The notes: generated by a model not told the origin, from the sequence alone. Counted from the stretch's first letter, positions 40,339 to 50,283 are shown. The stretch: 58,724 bases of DNA from Acidobacteriota bacterium (GCA_021832085.1 JAKBLM010000022.1:1-58724); one strand, 5' to 3'. Program-made: numbers and translations.

Positions 40339-40410
40339 CCGAGGCCGCTCCCGGCTGGCACCGTCATGGACCGGCCAATTCGGAATTCTGACGCGTGAGG
40401 AGGCTCGAAC

Positions 40411-40758
40411 GTGCCGCTGAAAATGACCGAGCGAATGGTGGGTGATGTAACTGTGGTCGATCTGGAGGGGCGCATCGTCCTGGGAGAGGAATCGAGCGCG
40501 CTGCGGGAGCGGGTGAAGGGCTTGCTGGGACAGGACCGCAAGCAAATCATCCTCAACATGGGGCAGGTGTCATATATCGATAGCGCGGGCTTGGGCGCAC
40601 TGGTTGCCTCCTACACCAGTGCCAAGAATCAGGGCGCGGCCCTGAAACTGGTCAACCTGGGGCAGAAGTTCCGCGAGGTGCTGCAGGTGACCAAGCTGCT
40701 CACCGTTTTCGACGTCTACGACACCGAGCAGGCTGCGATTTCCAGCTTCCCGAAATAG
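40411..40758 (+). CDS. STAS-domain anti-sigma factor antagonist
   Basis: A 115-residue STAS protein with VTVVDLEGRIVLGEESSALRERV and the phospho-Ser motif SYIDSAGLGALVASY. GAGGAGG lies seven bases before the GTG start. No kinase or phosphatase gene is adjacent, so it may be served by the fused phosphatase-kinase at 7788-10862, whose own STAS partner differs in sequence. Confidence 0.88.
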   Translation: MPLKMTERMVGDVTVVDLEGRIVLGEESSALRERVKGLLGQDRKQIILNMGQVSYIDSAGLGALVASYTSAKNQGAALKLVNLGQKFREVLQVTKLLTVFDVYDTEQAAISSFPK

Positions 40759-40764
40759 CCGGCT

Positions 40765-42099
40765 TCAATTGTCGAACCGATAGAGCGTGAGGCCGCTCAA
40801 TAATTTCGGGTAAAAATCGGTTGATTTTTCGGGCAGGACGCGGCCGGCAAAGGCCGCCTCGGCCACCTGCGCGATCTTTGCGGGATTGAGGAGCAGGGCG
40901 AGTTGCGCCTTCCCCGCGTCGACCGCGGCGAGGGCGTCCTTGAGGTTTCGCTCGTATCCCACGCGTTCTTCGCCGGCCAGCTCGGCTTGGGTGATTGCGA
41001 GTCCCTGCTTGAGAATCAGCCGGTGGAGCAGCACCACGTCCAATCGCCGCTCTGCTGGCGTCAGATCGGGCAGCCGGTGATCGAGGTCCGCCTCTTTTTT
41101 CAGCAGGAACAGGTAAAACGCACCGCCTCCTGCGTAGGCGCCCACCGCTTGCCGCTTCTCGCCTTGCCTCTCGAGATCCCGCCGGAATTCGGTGAGCGCC
41201 GTTTCCCGCTCGCCGCTCTCATTGAACGGATAGGCATACCAGTCGAAAATCGTCGCCAGTCGCTCGCGTAGTGCCGCGAATTCAAAGCCGGCGATTCCGG
41301 AAACCAACCGGTGAGTCGGCAAAATCGTCAGTCCCTGCGCCTCGGTGTTGAATAGTGCCATCATCGCCTTTTCGTATGGCGCTCCCGGATCCACCGTGCC
41401 GGCCGCCCGCCGGCATTCGTCGCGATAGGCGAGTGCGGTTTCATAGCGGTGGTGGCCGTCGGCGATCAGCAGCCGCTTCGCCGCCATCTGGCCGGCGATC
41501 GCGGCGATGGCTTCCGGATCGCTCAACGCCCAGAGCTGATGGAGCACGCCGTTTTCGTCAGTCAGCTCGACGAGCGGCTCGCGCCGAGCCGCCTCGGCCA
41601 CCAGCCGGTCGATTGCCCGCTCCGGATCCTGGTAGAGCAGGAAGAGCAGGCCCGTTTGGGTCCGTGTTGCGCGTAGCAGCTCCAGCCGGTCGGCTTTCGG
41701 GCCCGGCAGCGTTCGCTCGTGCCGGAAGACGACCCCGGCCGAATAATCTTCCAGCCGCCCCAGCGCAATGAAGCCCTTGCGCGTGCGCCGGTGCCCGGTG
41801 CCGGGCACGGTGTACTCCTGGAAGTATGGATAGAAGCAGGGCTCAGTGTCCCGCACCAGCACTCCCTCGCGAATCCAGGCGTCCAGGCTGGCTGCGGCAC
41901 GCGTGTAGGCGTTCTCCTGAAGGCCATCCCCGGTTTTCGGCAGGCCTTTTTCCACGCGAATGAAGTTGTAAGGGCTCGCGGCCAGATAGCGTTGCTGCAT
42001 CTCCGGGTTGATCTTGTCGTAGGGCTGCGTTACCACGTCGGCCGGTCGCGTCCGCCGGCCGTCGTATCGCCATGCACGAAAGGGGAAAATTTCGGCCAT
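40765..42099 (-). CDS. DUF1015 family protein
   Basis: A 444-residue soluble protein. MAEIFPFRAWRYD...VVTQPYDKINPEMQQRYLAASPYNFIRV is the standard N terminus of DUF1015. ADGHHRYETALAY in the middle is its best-conserved segment, with a His-rich site suggesting metal or nucleotide chemistry. SerK, a free-serine kinase, has ParB-like relatives with similar DGHHR motifs; activity of this protein is unknown. The ATG at 42099 gives the canonical start. Only a weak GGACAG precedes it. Confidence 0.88.
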   Translation of the reverse strand: MAEIFPFRAWRYDGRRTRPADVVTQPYDKINPEMQQRYLAASPYNFIRVEKGLPKTGDGLQENAYTRAAASLDAWIREGVLVRDTEPCFYPYFQEYTVPGTGHRRTRKGFIALGRLEDYSAGVVFRHERTLPGPKADRLELLRATRTQTGLLFLLYQDPERAIDRLVAEAARREPLVELTDENGVLHQLWALSDPEAIAAIAGQMAAKRLLIADGHHRYETALAYRDECRRAAGTVDPGAPYEKAMMALFNTEAQGLTILPTHRLVSGIAGFEFAALRERLATIFDWYAYPFNESGERETALTEFRRDLERQGEKRQAVGAYAGGGAFYLFLLKKEADLDHRLPDLTPAERRLDVVLLHRLILKQGLAITQAELAGEERVGYERNLKDALAAVDAGKAQLALLLNPAKIAQVAEAAFAGRVLPEKSTDFYPKLLSGLTLYRFDN

Positions 42100-42386
42100 C
42101 TGTCTGTCCGATGCGGAATGGAAACCGACGATTCTAACAGCGCAGGCAACCGTCGCCAATTTGCGCCGCGCGAAGATGCCGGGCATCCTAGACTTAGGGG
42201 GACCGACCGGCCGCAAGGAATTGCCGGGGCCGGAGTCCGCCAAAGGCCAGTTTACGCGAGGCAGGCCCATGGCTTGTGGCGAGCCAGCCGCTGGTCGCGG
42301 CCTCGGCCACCGAGGGGCGCATGGATCGAAGAGCCGCTGCGCGGGGTTTGTCGTCCCTGAACCGGCCGGGAGTGAAAAGGAGAAAA

Positions 42387-43064
42387 GTGTCAGTACCGAA
42401 CCGCTTTGCCGATGTGAAAGCCCTCGTCTTCGACCTGGACGGAACGTTGATCGACTCCAAGCGCGATTTGGTGCTCGCTGTCAATGCGATGCGGCGCAAG
42501 ATGCGACTCGATCCGCTCGACGCTGAGTTGGTCTCGAGCTACGTCGGCGATGGTCTGCAAAAGCTGGTGGAGCGCGCCCTGGGACCGAGTTTCACGCCAG
42601 AGCAGATCGGCCAGGCGATGGACTTCTTTCTCGACTACTATCGCGCGCACATGCTTGACAACACCGTCACCTATCCCGGCGTCCGCGAGGCGCTCGAAGC
42701 GCTCCGGTCGCGCCCGCTCGCCGTGCTCACCAACAAACCGGTCAAGTTCAGCCACGCGATTCTCGGGGGCCTCGGCATTGCCTCCTATTTCCGACAAGTC
42801 TACGGCGGCAACAGTTTCGAAACGAAGAAGCCTGATCCCTTCGGCATGAACACGCTGCTCTCGGAATTTCAGGTGACGCCGCGCCAGGCGATGCTGGTTG
42901 GCGATTCCGTCGTCGACATCCAGACGGCCCGCAACGCGGGCACCTGGTCGGCTGGCGTCAGCTACGGCCTCGGCAGCGCCCAACTCCCGACCCTCCCGCC
43001 CGATATCCTGCTCGACAGCCTCGCCGACTTGCCTGCCTATCTTGCCGCTCCCACTGAAGCCTGA
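42387..43064 (+). CDS. gph: HAD-family phosphoglycolate phosphatase-like
   Basis: A 225-residue HAD phosphatase with motif I FDLDGTLIDS, motif II VLTNKP, Lys in KKPDPFGM and motif IV VGDSVVDIQTARNAG. The helical cap between residues 20 and 85 is that of Gph/PGP enzymes, which remove phosphate from 2-phosphoglycolate. AAGGAG precedes the GTG start. Substrate specificity in this family is broad, so the symbol is tentative. Confidence 0.85.
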   Translation: MSVPNRFADVKALVFDLDGTLIDSKRDLVLAVNAMRRKMRLDPLDAELVSSYVGDGLQKLVERALGPSFTPEQIGQAMDFFLDYYRAHMLDNTVTYPGVREALEALRSRPLAVLTNKPVKFSHAILGGLGIASYFRQVYGGNSFETKKPDPFGMNTLLSEFQVTPRQAMLVGDSVVDIQTARNAGTWSAGVSYGLGSAQLPTLPPDILLDSLADLPAYLAAPTEA

Positions 43065-43163
43065 GAGGGCCTTTACCCCGCTTCCACGAACTGTGGGCAC
43101 AGACTTCCGCCTGTGGCCGTTTCCTCCCATCCGCGCCGTAAAAGCCAAGCGCCAACGTCCCCT

Positions 43164-43182
43164 GCGCCGGTGGCGCGCTTTT
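43164..43182 (+). terminator. Weak intrinsic terminator candidate after gph
   Basis: GCGCC-GGT-GGCGC followed by GCTTTT, 100 bases beyond the stop. The stem is short and the T-run only four. Confidence 0.25.
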
Positions 43183-43307
43183 CGGGTAGCCACGACCAGT
43201 GACTCCCCGGCCGTGGGCCTTTCGCCTATCGAAGCTGAAAACGGACTTTCACTGGGATCAGGAACGCCCCGGCGCTTGAGTTGCGCTCAATCCGATCTAC
43301 GGGTCGC

Positions 43308-44279
43308 TCACATTGCCGTGCCGGGCCTGCTCTCCGCAGCGGCGCGGCCGTATTCCGAAAGGTACCACTCCCAGGTGCGGCGCAAACCCTCCTCGAAATT
43401 CACTCGTGGCTCGTAGCCGAGCAGTTTGCGGGCGAGCGCGATATCGGCCTGCGAGTGGAGGATGTCGCCGGCGCGCGGCCGCTCGTATCGGGCCTGCGCC
43501 GGGCGGCCCGCCAGCCGCTCGAGGATGCGGAGGGTTTCGTTCAGGGTGACGCGGGAGCCGGTGGCGACGTTCAGCACGCGGCCGGAAACGCCGGCGGCGG
43601 TGCAGGCGCCGAGTGTGGCCTCGACGACGTTGTCGATATAGGTGAAATCGCGCGATTGCTCGCCGTCACCGAAAACCACGGGCTGCTCGCCGCGAAGCAG
43701 CGCCAGCATGAAGCGCGCGAGCACGCCCGAATAGGGCGATCCGGGCTCCTGGCGCGGCCCAAAGACGTTGAAATAGCGCAACGCAACCGTTTCGAGCCCA
43801 TAGACGCGGGTGAAAACCTGCAAATAGAGTTCGCCGGTGAATTTCGTAACCCCATAGGGCGAAATCGGCGCCGCCGCCATCGTCTCGACCTTGGGCAGTG
43901 TGGGCTGGTCACCGTAGGCGGACGAGGAAGCGGCGTAGACGAGCCGCCGCACGCCGGCGTCGCGCGCGGCGAGCAGCACCTTCAGCGTTCCTTCGACATT
44001 AATGGCATTGGTCTCGAGCGGCTCTTCCACCGAGCGAGGCACCGAGGTCCGCGCCGCCAGATGGATCACGAAATCGGCCCCGCGGGCCGCGCGTCCGACG
44101 GCCTCAAGATCCGTGATGCTGGCACGGTGGAATTCCACGCGGTCGAGCAGCCCTTTGAGGTTGCTCTCCTTGCCGGTCGAGAGATCGTCGATCACGACGA
44201 TCGTTTCGCCCCGGCGCGCCAGTTCCCGCACGATCCCGGAGCCGATGAACCCCGCTCCGCCAGTGACCAGATAACGCAT
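43308..44279 (-). CDS. NAD-dependent nucleotide-sugar epimerase (GalE/WbpP-like)
   Basis: A 323-residue extended SDR: VTGGAGFIGSGIVRELA, YAASSSAYG, SPYGVTKFTGELY (YxxxK) and ALRYFNVFGPRQEPGSPYSGVLARF. The FNVFGPRQ stretch is typical of UDP-GlcNAc or UDP-glucuronate 4-epimerases rather than strict GalE. GGAGG precedes the ATG at 44279. It may serve envelope polysaccharide synthesis with the nucleotide-sugar dehydrogenase at 46316-47659. Confidence 0.88.
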   Translation of the reverse strand: MRYLVTGGAGFIGSGIVRELARRGETIVVIDDLSTGKESNLKGLLDRVEFHRASITDLEAVGRAARGADFVIHLAARTSVPRSVEEPLETNAINVEGTLKVLLAARDAGVRRLVYAASSSAYGDQPTLPKVETMAAAPISPYGVTKFTGELYLQVFTRVYGLETVALRYFNVFGPRQEPGSPYSGVLARFMLALLRGEQPVVFGDGEQSRDFTYIDNVVEATLGACTAAGVSGRVLNVATGSRVTLNETLRILERLAGRPAQARYERPRAGDILHSQADIALARKLLGYEPRVNFEEGLRRTWEWYLSEYGRAAAESRPGTAM

Positions 44280-44448
44280 CGCTTTCCTCCGCGGATATTT
44301 TCGGCGATGCCGCGCTTGCTTCCCGCTACAATCATTCCAGCCGAGAGAAACGGATAGCCCGACTATAGCGGCGCTCGCACCCCTTCGCAAGGTGACCGGG
44401 CCGCCGGGAGCAACATCGCCGGAACCGCCCGGTTCTAATCGGAGAGAG

Positions 44449-45243
44449 ATGCGACGCCATCGTCGAATCGCGCTTCTGCTGCTCGCCGCCGCCTTGTTCA
44501 GCGTGGGGGAAGTCGTCTTCGCCAGCCGCCTACCGCGCGCTACTCAGCCGGTTTCCGCCACGGGCCGCTCCAAGCCGGCAAATGACGGGAAACGGCAGTT
44601 GCCGTTTCGTGTCGGCGAGAAGCTGTTCTACGAGATCGGTTACCTGAGCATGCCCGAGGCGGCCACGGCCGAGCTGAAGGTGATGCCGCACCTCGATTTC
44701 TACGGCCATCGCGCCGCCTGGCATTTTCAGGCCATCGCTCAGACCGAGGAACCGTTGAGCTACGCCATGCCGCTCAACGACCAGTTCGATTCCTACGACG
44801 CCGCTTCCACGCTCTTGACCCTGCAATACGAGCTCTACCTGCACGAGCGGGGAGTCGACTCGGTCCGCAAACTCTCGCTCAACGAGAACACGCCCGGCGC
44901 CGACCGCGTCGATGTCCCCGCCGGAACGCGCGATCCCCTCGCCGCCCTCTACGCCATGCGCGCCAACAACTGGCAGAGCCGGCCCCTCCTGCGCATGCCG
45001 GTCTACGACGGCACCAATTTTTACCGGATGACCGCCCGCCTCACCCAGACGCACGGCTCGGTCACCGTCCCGGCCGGAACCTTCAGCACCTCGGAGATCT
45101 CGGTCAAGGTGACTTCCCTCAGCACGAACGAAGGCATGCAATTCACCCTCTGGCTGGCCAACAACCCCGCGCACACGCCTGTCGAGGTTGATGCGGTCGT
45201 TCCCATTGGTGTGGTGAAAGGTCTGCTTCTCCGCGTCGAGTAG
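44449..45243 (+). CDS. DUF3108-like exported protein
   Basis: A 264-residue protein with an N-terminal signal segment (RRIALLLLAAALFSVGEVVFA). The mature part contains LPFRVGEKLFYEIGYLSMPEAATAELKV, YDAASTLLTLQYELYLHERG and the end HTPVEVDAVVPIGVVKGLLLRVE, the pattern of the periplasmic DUF3108 beta-sheet family. Function unknown. GGAGAG is very close to the ATG. Divergent from the epimerase gene. Confidence 0.75.
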   Translation: MRRHRRIALLLLAAALFSVGEVVFASRLPRATQPVSATGRSKPANDGKRQLPFRVGEKLFYEIGYLSMPEAATAELKVMPHLDFYGHRAAWHFQAIAQTEEPLSYAMPLNDQFDSYDAASTLLTLQYELYLHERGVDSVRKLSLNENTPGADRVDVPAGTRDPLAALYAMRANNWQSRPLLRMPVYDGTNFYRMTARLTQTHGSVTVPAGTFSTSEISVKVTSLSTNEGMQFTLWLANNPAHTPVEVDAVVPIGVVKGLLLRVE

Positions 45244-45322
45244 CATCGGGTCGCGAAGCATTTTCGCTCGCGCGCTACTCCGCTCAAGCCGGACGCGCGT
45301 CACAGCATTTTTCGTTGGGAAA

Positions 45323-46051
45323 TCAGCGCCCGGCGTAGAGGACGATCCCGGCCGTCACCTCGACGTCGTGCACCACTCCGGTCACCGGGAAAAAACCTGC
45401 CCCCGGCGAGCCGGGTCCGGACGGCGCACCAAGCCTGGGCGGCGCGAGCACGTAGTCCCGCAGGTCGAACCGGATGCCGAAATGCTTCACCAGTTTGTCT
45501 TCGACGCCGAAGCCGTAGTTGAAATCGAATTTGTTGCCGCTCGAAAGCGTCGCCGGCCCGGCGATGAATCCCTCGGTCGAGGCCGTCGCTTTCGCTTCGC
45601 TCGTCGGACTCACGCGCAGAATCCCGACGCCAAATGCGGCGAACGGCCGCAGCCGGCGACTCGAAGCGGTGAGGAAATAGAGAATATCGCCGTCGATCTG
45701 CTGGTCGCGCACGCCGAAGCCGCGCACGAGCGGAGGCACGCCGTTCAAGTCGGCGACACGAAGGTTGTTTGTTCCGTAGGAATAGGAGCCTTCCGCCCCG
45801 AGATGTTTGGTGATGTCGAGCGTAACGCGGATGCCGGCCCGTCCGCCGCTCGCGAATGCCGTGTGATAAGTTTGTCCCTCTGCCGGAAACGTGCGATCGG
45901 CTTTCAGGAACGAACCGCCGCCAAACAGCGTGAAGCGCAGGTTCGTCCCTTGTGCAGCCAGACCCGGGACGAAAAGCAGGGCCAGCACCAGCGTGACCGT
46001 GGAGGGTAAGCGTAGTTGGCGAAGGAGACGAAGGAGATCCGATTTTTGCAT
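45323..46051 (-). CDS. Outer-membrane beta-barrel protein
   Basis: A 242-residue protein with a signal peptide (STVTLVLALLFVPGLAAQ). Alternating amphipathic strands follow (RFTLFGGGSFL, AGIRVTLDITKHLGAEGSYSYGTNNLRV, LRPFAAFGVGILRV, NKFDFNYGFGVEDKLVKHFGIRFDLRDYVLAPP, VEVTAGIVLYAGR), an OmpA/OmpW-like eight-strand barrel. Small acidobacterial barrels of this sort are of unknown function. AGGGG precedes the ATG. Confidence 0.8.
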   Translation of the reverse strand: MQKSDLLRLLRQLRLPSTVTLVLALLFVPGLAAQGTNLRFTLFGGGSFLKADRTFPAEGQTYHTAFASGGRAGIRVTLDITKHLGAEGSYSYGTNNLRVADLNGVPPLVRGFGVRDQQIDGDILYFLTASSRRLRPFAAFGVGILRVSPTSEAKATASTEGFIAGPATLSSGNKFDFNYGFGVEDKLVKHFGIRFDLRDYVLAPPRLGAPSGPGSPGAGFFPVTGVVHDVEVTAGIVLYAGR

Positions 46052-46315
46052 GTTTTCCCCTGAAATTGCCGTTCGGTCGTTTCCTTACGCATAGCAGAGA
46101 AGCGGGTCCAAGTCCACAAAACTTCTTCAAGCCGTCTATCGGGGCTTGGCGCGGACACCAGGCATGTTCTCAGGGGGAAAGGGCGGTGTGCTTGCGGAAC
46201 CGCAGCCGGGCACGCCGAGGCGAGGCACGGCACAAGTTCCACGTGCCCTTCGGGCCCCAAGTTTGCGCTTCTGGCAGGAGTGAGGCCGCCGCAGTCCCCT
46301 ATCCCCGGCGGCCGG

Positions 46316-47659
46316 CTAACAGCGCACGATTTTTCCGTGGTTCCCGGTGACTCCCCGCGTGGCGTTTCGCGTATCGACGACCAGCGGCGCCGCATCGACG
46401 ATCGCCTGATAGTCGTAAGCCGAATGATCGGTCGCGATCAGCACGCAATCGTAACCGGCCAAGCTTTTCGGGGAAATATCCGCCGAGCGCATGTGCGAGT
46501 AGTCGTAGTGCCGCATTTTGTGCAATTGCGGGAAGTAGGGATCGTTGTAGTCCACACGGGCGCCGTGCTGCTGCAGCAGTTCGATGATCTTCAGCGAAGG
46601 GGATTCGCGCAGATCGTCGATGTCTTTCTTGTAGGAGATGCCGAGCACCAGCACCCGCGAGCCTTTCAGGCTCTTCTCGCGCTCATTCAGCGCGCCAGCG
46701 ACCGCTTCCACCACGTGGTAAGGCATGGCGATGTTGATTTCCCCGGCCAACTCGATGAACCGGGTGGCGAAATCGTATTCATGCGCCTTCCATGAGAGGT
46801 AGAAGGGATCGATCGGGATGCAGTGCCCGCCCAGCCCCGGACCGGGCCAGAATGGCATGAAGCCGAAAGGTTTGGTCGAGGCGGTCTCGATCACCTCCCA
46901 GATATCGACGTTCATGCGCAGCGAGAGCATTTTCAGTTCGTTCACCAGGGCAATATTCACGCCGCGAAAGATGTTTTCGAGCAGCTTCACCATCTCGGCT
47001 GTGCGGGTCGAGCTGACAGGAACGACGCGAGCCACACCCTGCGCATAGAGCGCAGCAGCCGCGCGCCGGCTGGCCGGGTTGATTCCGCCGACGACTTTCG
47101 GGATCTTCCGCAGGCTGTACTCGGTGTTCCCCGGGTCTTCGCGCTCAGGCGAAAACGCCAGGTAGAAATCGGTGGCTACCTCCTCGCTCGGCGAAACCGG
47201 GCAGTGCAGCCCGCCCTCCTCTAGGATCGGCAGCACCAGCTCGTCCGTCGTGCCCGGATAGGTGGTGCTTTCGAGCACGACAAGTTGCCCAGGACGCAGC
47301 GTCTTCGCAATCGCACGGGCTGTATCGACGACGTAGGTCAGGTCCGGCTGCCGGCGCTCGTCGAGCGGCGTCGGCACGCAGATGAGGATTGCGTCCATTT
47401 TGGCCAGCCGCCCGAAATCCGCAGTTGCCTCGAAGCGGCCAGCCTCGCGCCAGCGGCGGATCTCCTCGGCCGGGATGTGGCGGATGTAGGTCTGCCCCGC
47501 GTTGAGCTTGGCCACCTTCCCCGGATCGGTATCGAAGCCGGTGACGCGATGGCCCACTTCGGCGAACCGCAAGGCCAGCGGCAGGCCGACGTATCCGCAG
47601 CCGATGATGCCGATTTGCAGTTCTTTTTCCGCAAAATGTTCAGGCGCTCTGGTGCCCAT
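46316..47659 (-). CDS. UDP-sugar dehydrogenase (UDP-GlcNAc/ManNAc 6-dehydrogenase type)
   Basis: A 447-residue nucleotide-sugar dehydrogenase: Rossmann GIIGCGYVGLPLALRFAEVGHRVTGFD, central ENIFRGVNIALVNELKML, catalytic Cys in GPGLGGHCIPIDPFYLSWKA, and C-terminal VLVLGISYKKDIDDLRESPSLKIIELL. The long EFATRF and HVVEAV regions fit the WbpA/TviB branch making uronic acids from UDP-N-acetylhexosamines. The ATG at 47659 is preceded at some distance by AAAGGA. It probably supplies precursors for envelope polysaccharide. Confidence 0.88.
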   Translation of the reverse strand: MGTRAPEHFAEKELQIGIIGCGYVGLPLALRFAEVGHRVTGFDTDPGKVAKLNAGQTYIRHIPAEEIRRWREAGRFEATADFGRLAKMDAILICVPTPLDERRQPDLTYVVDTARAIAKTLRPGQLVVLESTTYPGTTDELVLPILEEGGLHCPVSPSEEVATDFYLAFSPEREDPGNTEYSLRKIPKVVGGINPASRRAAAALYAQGVARVVPVSSTRTAEMVKLLENIFRGVNIALVNELKMLSLRMNVDIWEVIETASTKPFGFMPFWPGPGLGGHCIPIDPFYLSWKAHEYDFATRFIELAGEINIAMPYHVVEAVAGALNEREKSLKGSRVLVLGISYKKDIDDLRESPSLKIIELLQQHGARVDYNDPYFPQLHKMRHYDYSHMRSADISPKSLAGYDCVLIATDHSAYDYQAIVDAAPLVVDTRNATRGVTGNHGKIVRC

Positions 47660-47821
47660 GGGATTGAAGTTCCTTTCACGTGTTCTGTGCCGCGAAAACT
47701 CAGCGGCTCCGGATTTCAATGATGCGAGAAGCAGGCCAGATTCCCACACTATAACAGGGAATCGAGGCAGCAGGAACGGCCTTCTGGCGGGCCCGCCCGG
47801 CTGGTTTCTCCGGCCGCAACA

Positions 47822-49402
47822 TCAATGACTGCTGCCGGATTCGTCCTTGTATTCCGGCTTGCGCATCAGCCAGACCAGCGGCGCCACCAGCACGAGGAGC
47901 ACCGCGAGCAGCCGGAAGTCACCCAGATAGCTGAGCACTGCGGCCTGCTGCAACGTCAGCCGGTAGATCATCAGCAAGGCGCGCCGGCTGGCCTCCACCG
48001 TGCTGAGGCTCTGGCTCAGGAAGTCGGCCCGCAGGTGGGAGATGAAGTTGTGGACGGTGTTGCTGCTGCCGGTGACGTTGGCCACCAGCCGCATTTGGCG
48101 GGCTTGTCGGCTGCGCGCCAGCATCGTGGCCACGATCGAGATCCCGACGCTGGCGCCGATGTTGCGCATCAGGCTGGTGATGCTTGTCGCATAGCCCATC
48201 TCCTCAGCCGGAATGGGATCCACCGTAATCGTCGAAAGCGGGGGAAACGTGAACGAAAGGCCGGCGCCCATCACGATCTGCGGCAAGACGAAATTCCACG
48301 GTCCCGCGTTCAGGTTGACGAACGAAAATAAGAAAACGCCCACCGCCGCGAGGAGCAAACCGCAGAAGATCATCGCCCGCATGTCCCATCGTCGCCCGAT
48401 CAGAATGCCGGCCACTGGCATCAAGGCCATCGTCGCCATGCCGCGGGGAGAATTCCAGAACCCGGCCGTAATCGCCGGGAACCCCAAAATTTCCTGCATG
48501 TAGAGCGGGATCAGCACGATGCTCCCGTAGAGCACGAAGCCGAGAATGGCTCCAAGAGTTGTCCCGACGGCGAACGTGCGGAACTTCAACAGCCGGAAAT
48601 GCACCAGCGGGTGTTCCGACAGCAGTTCCCAGATCACGAACGTTGTCAGGGAGACAGCCGCGATCACTGCCAGCGCCACGATGAAGTGAGAGCCGAACCA
48701 ATCGTCTTCCTGGCCTTTATCCAGCATCACCTGCAGCGCTGCGATTCCCGTCACCAGCATCCCCAGGCCCCAGTAATCCATGCGCAGAGAACCGCGACGG
48801 ATGTACGGCGGATCGTGCACGAACAGTTGCAGCAGGATCAGCCCCAGAATCCCGAAGGGCAGGTTGATGAAGAACACCCAGCGCCAGGAATAGTCGGTTG
48901 TCAGCCAGCCACCCAACATCGGCGCCAGAATCGGCGCCACCACGATGCCAACGCCCCAGAACGCCATCGCGTGGCCCCGCTCCTCGCGCGGAAACGTTTC
49001 GAGAAGGATCGCCCGCGTCGTTGGCTGCAGCGAACCGCCAGTGGCGCCCTGCAAGACGCGGAACACGATCAGCAGCGGCAGTGACGGAGCCAGCCCGCAC
49101 ATCATGCTCGAAATCGTGAAGCCGCCGACGGCGATCATCAGCAGACGCTTCCGCCCGAAATAATTTGCGAGCCATCCCGCCAGCGGCAGCACTACAGCGT
49201 TCGATACGAGGTAGGAGGTGAGGACCCAGGTGGCTTCGGTTGTCGTCGCGGAAAGGTTGCCGGCGATGTAGGGCAGGCTGACGTTGACGGCTGAAGTGTC
49301 GATCAGCTCCATGACCGCGCTGGCCATCACCGCGATGGCTACCAGCCAGCGCCCCACGCTTGGGTTGTCGATCGAACTGTCGAACGAAGTGGATGTGGCC
49401 AT
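47822..49402 (-). CDS. DHA2-family MFS drug efflux permease (EmrB/QacA-like)
   Basis: A 526-residue permease with fourteen predicted spans. Diagnostic motifs: LIDTSAVNVSLPYIAGNL (motif D1), LANYFGRKRLLMIAVGGF (motif A) and RVLQGATGGSLQPTTRAILLETFPREERGHAMAFWGVGIVVAPILAPMLGGWL (motifs B and C). The nearest relatives pump multiple drugs together with an EmrA-type adaptor, which is absent here. The ATG at 49402 lacks a clear ribosome-binding site, so the start is approximate. Confidence 0.88.
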   Translation of the reverse strand: MATSTSFDSSIDNPSVGRWLVAIAVMASAVMELIDTSAVNVSLPYIAGNLSATTTEATWVLTSYLVSNAVVLPLAGWLANYFGRKRLLMIAVGGFTISSMMCGLAPSLPLLIVFRVLQGATGGSLQPTTRAILLETFPREERGHAMAFWGVGIVVAPILAPMLGGWLTTDYSWRWVFFINLPFGILGLILLQLFVHDPPYIRRGSLRMDYWGLGMLVTGIAALQVMLDKGQEDDWFGSHFIVALAVIAAVSLTTFVIWELLSEHPLVHFRLLKFRTFAVGTTLGAILGFVLYGSIVLIPLYMQEILGFPAITAGFWNSPRGMATMALMPVAGILIGRRWDMRAMIFCGLLLAAVGVFLFSFVNLNAGPWNFVLPQIVMGAGLSFTFPPLSTITVDPIPAEEMGYATSITSLMRNIGASVGISIVATMLARSRQARQMRLVANVTGSSNTVHNFISHLRADFLSQSLSTVEASRRALLMIYRLTLQQAAVLSYLGDFRLLAVLLVLVAPLVWLMRKPEYKDESGSSH

Positions 49403-49615
49403 GGGAACGGCGTATGAAATCCTCGTAGCGGGGAACAGGTTTCCATCCGACGCGGGCCACACCCCTTGCTTTCATGCGCGGCGAACCTTCCGGCCCCTCG
49501 AAACGGGCTTCTATCCTTCCGCTTTCATCTCTGATTCGGCATCCATCTTCGCGCAATTCCCCGGGCACGCGCAAAATTGGCGCCGTCACTCATCAGCGTC
49601 TGTCGAAAAAGTCGC

Positions 49616-49648
49616 CGAAAGAAAAGGGCCCGGCTTCCGGCCGGGCCC
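49616..49648 (-). terminator. Intrinsic terminator after the BON gene
   Basis: On the minus strand GGGCCCGGC and GCCGGGCCC (complements of 49640-49648 and 49626-49634) form a nine-pair stem with a five-base loop, followed by TTTTCTTTC. It is 33 bases beyond the BON stop. Confidence 0.8.
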
Positions 49649-49680
49649 CGCACTCCGTTGTCAGGAAAGATGACTGGAAG

Positions 49681-50283
49681 TTACGCGACCCGCAGGTCGT
49701 TGACGACTTTAAAAACGTCAGGGACCGTTCGCGCGCGCATTCCTGCGAATTCGCGGTCCGCCTTGCTGTCGACCACGCCCACCAGCGTCACACGGCCGTT
49801 GTTCACGATGATGTGGATCCGCGGTGTCACGCCCAGCGAGTAGTGGAACAGCGGTGAGCCCTCGAAAAACAGCGCTCGGTATTCCGCCCAGCGAATCTGC
49901 GCGTTGTAAGGGGAAACCGGCAGATTCTGAATGTGGTTCACAATCCGCGTCACGCCGGCAATGCCCTTCACATAGCCTTCCACCGAGCTGTGGCTCAGCG
50001 GAAAGACCACTTGGCCGAGCAGCGTGACCTTGGTCCCCTGGATCTTGTAATCGAGATTGTCGAACACGCTGTACCACGGAATCGTCACCAGCCGCTCATA
50101 CACCTTCTTCTTGAGCCACTTGTGGTACTCTGCCGAACTCTGTTGGCTGATGGCCGTTGACGGCACCGAATGCGCCAGTGCTGCGGAATTCCCCACTGTT
50201 CCGATTAGGCATGCCAGCGCCAGGGCCGGCATCCAGCTCTTCTTACTTCCGATAATTTTGAGATTAATTTTCCGAGTGTCCAT
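49681..50283 (-). CDS. BON-domain exported protein
   Basis: A 200-residue protein with a signal segment (SWMPALALACLIGTVGNSAALA) and two BON domains: YERLVTIPWYSVFDNLDYKIQGTKVTLLGQVVFPLSHSSVEGYVKGIAGVTRIVNHIQNLPV, then a second with PRIHIIVNNGRVTLVGVVDSKADREFAGMRARTVPDVFKVVNDLRV. BON domains bind phospholipid or maintain envelope stability. GGAGG stands seven bases before the ATG at 50283. A perfect 8-bp hairpin (GGTTCCGG-CGTT-CCGGAACC, 50313-50332) lies in its 5' leader. Confidence 0.9.
   Translation of the reverse strand: MDTRKINLKIIGSKKSWMPALALACLIGTVGNSAALAHSVPSTAISQQSSAEYHKWLKKKVYERLVTIPWYSVFDNLDYKIQGTKVTLLGQVVFPLSHSSVEGYVKGIAGVTRIVNHIQNLPVSPYNAQIRWAEYRALFFEGSPLFHYSLGVTPRIHIIVNNGRVTLVGVVDSKADREFAGMRARTVPDVFKVVNDLRVA

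Noticed and set aside
48481..48500. Further copy of the element palindrome outside the element
   Set aside because: GGGAACCCCAAAATTT inside the MFS gene shares eight bases but is not palindromic and is explained by coding.
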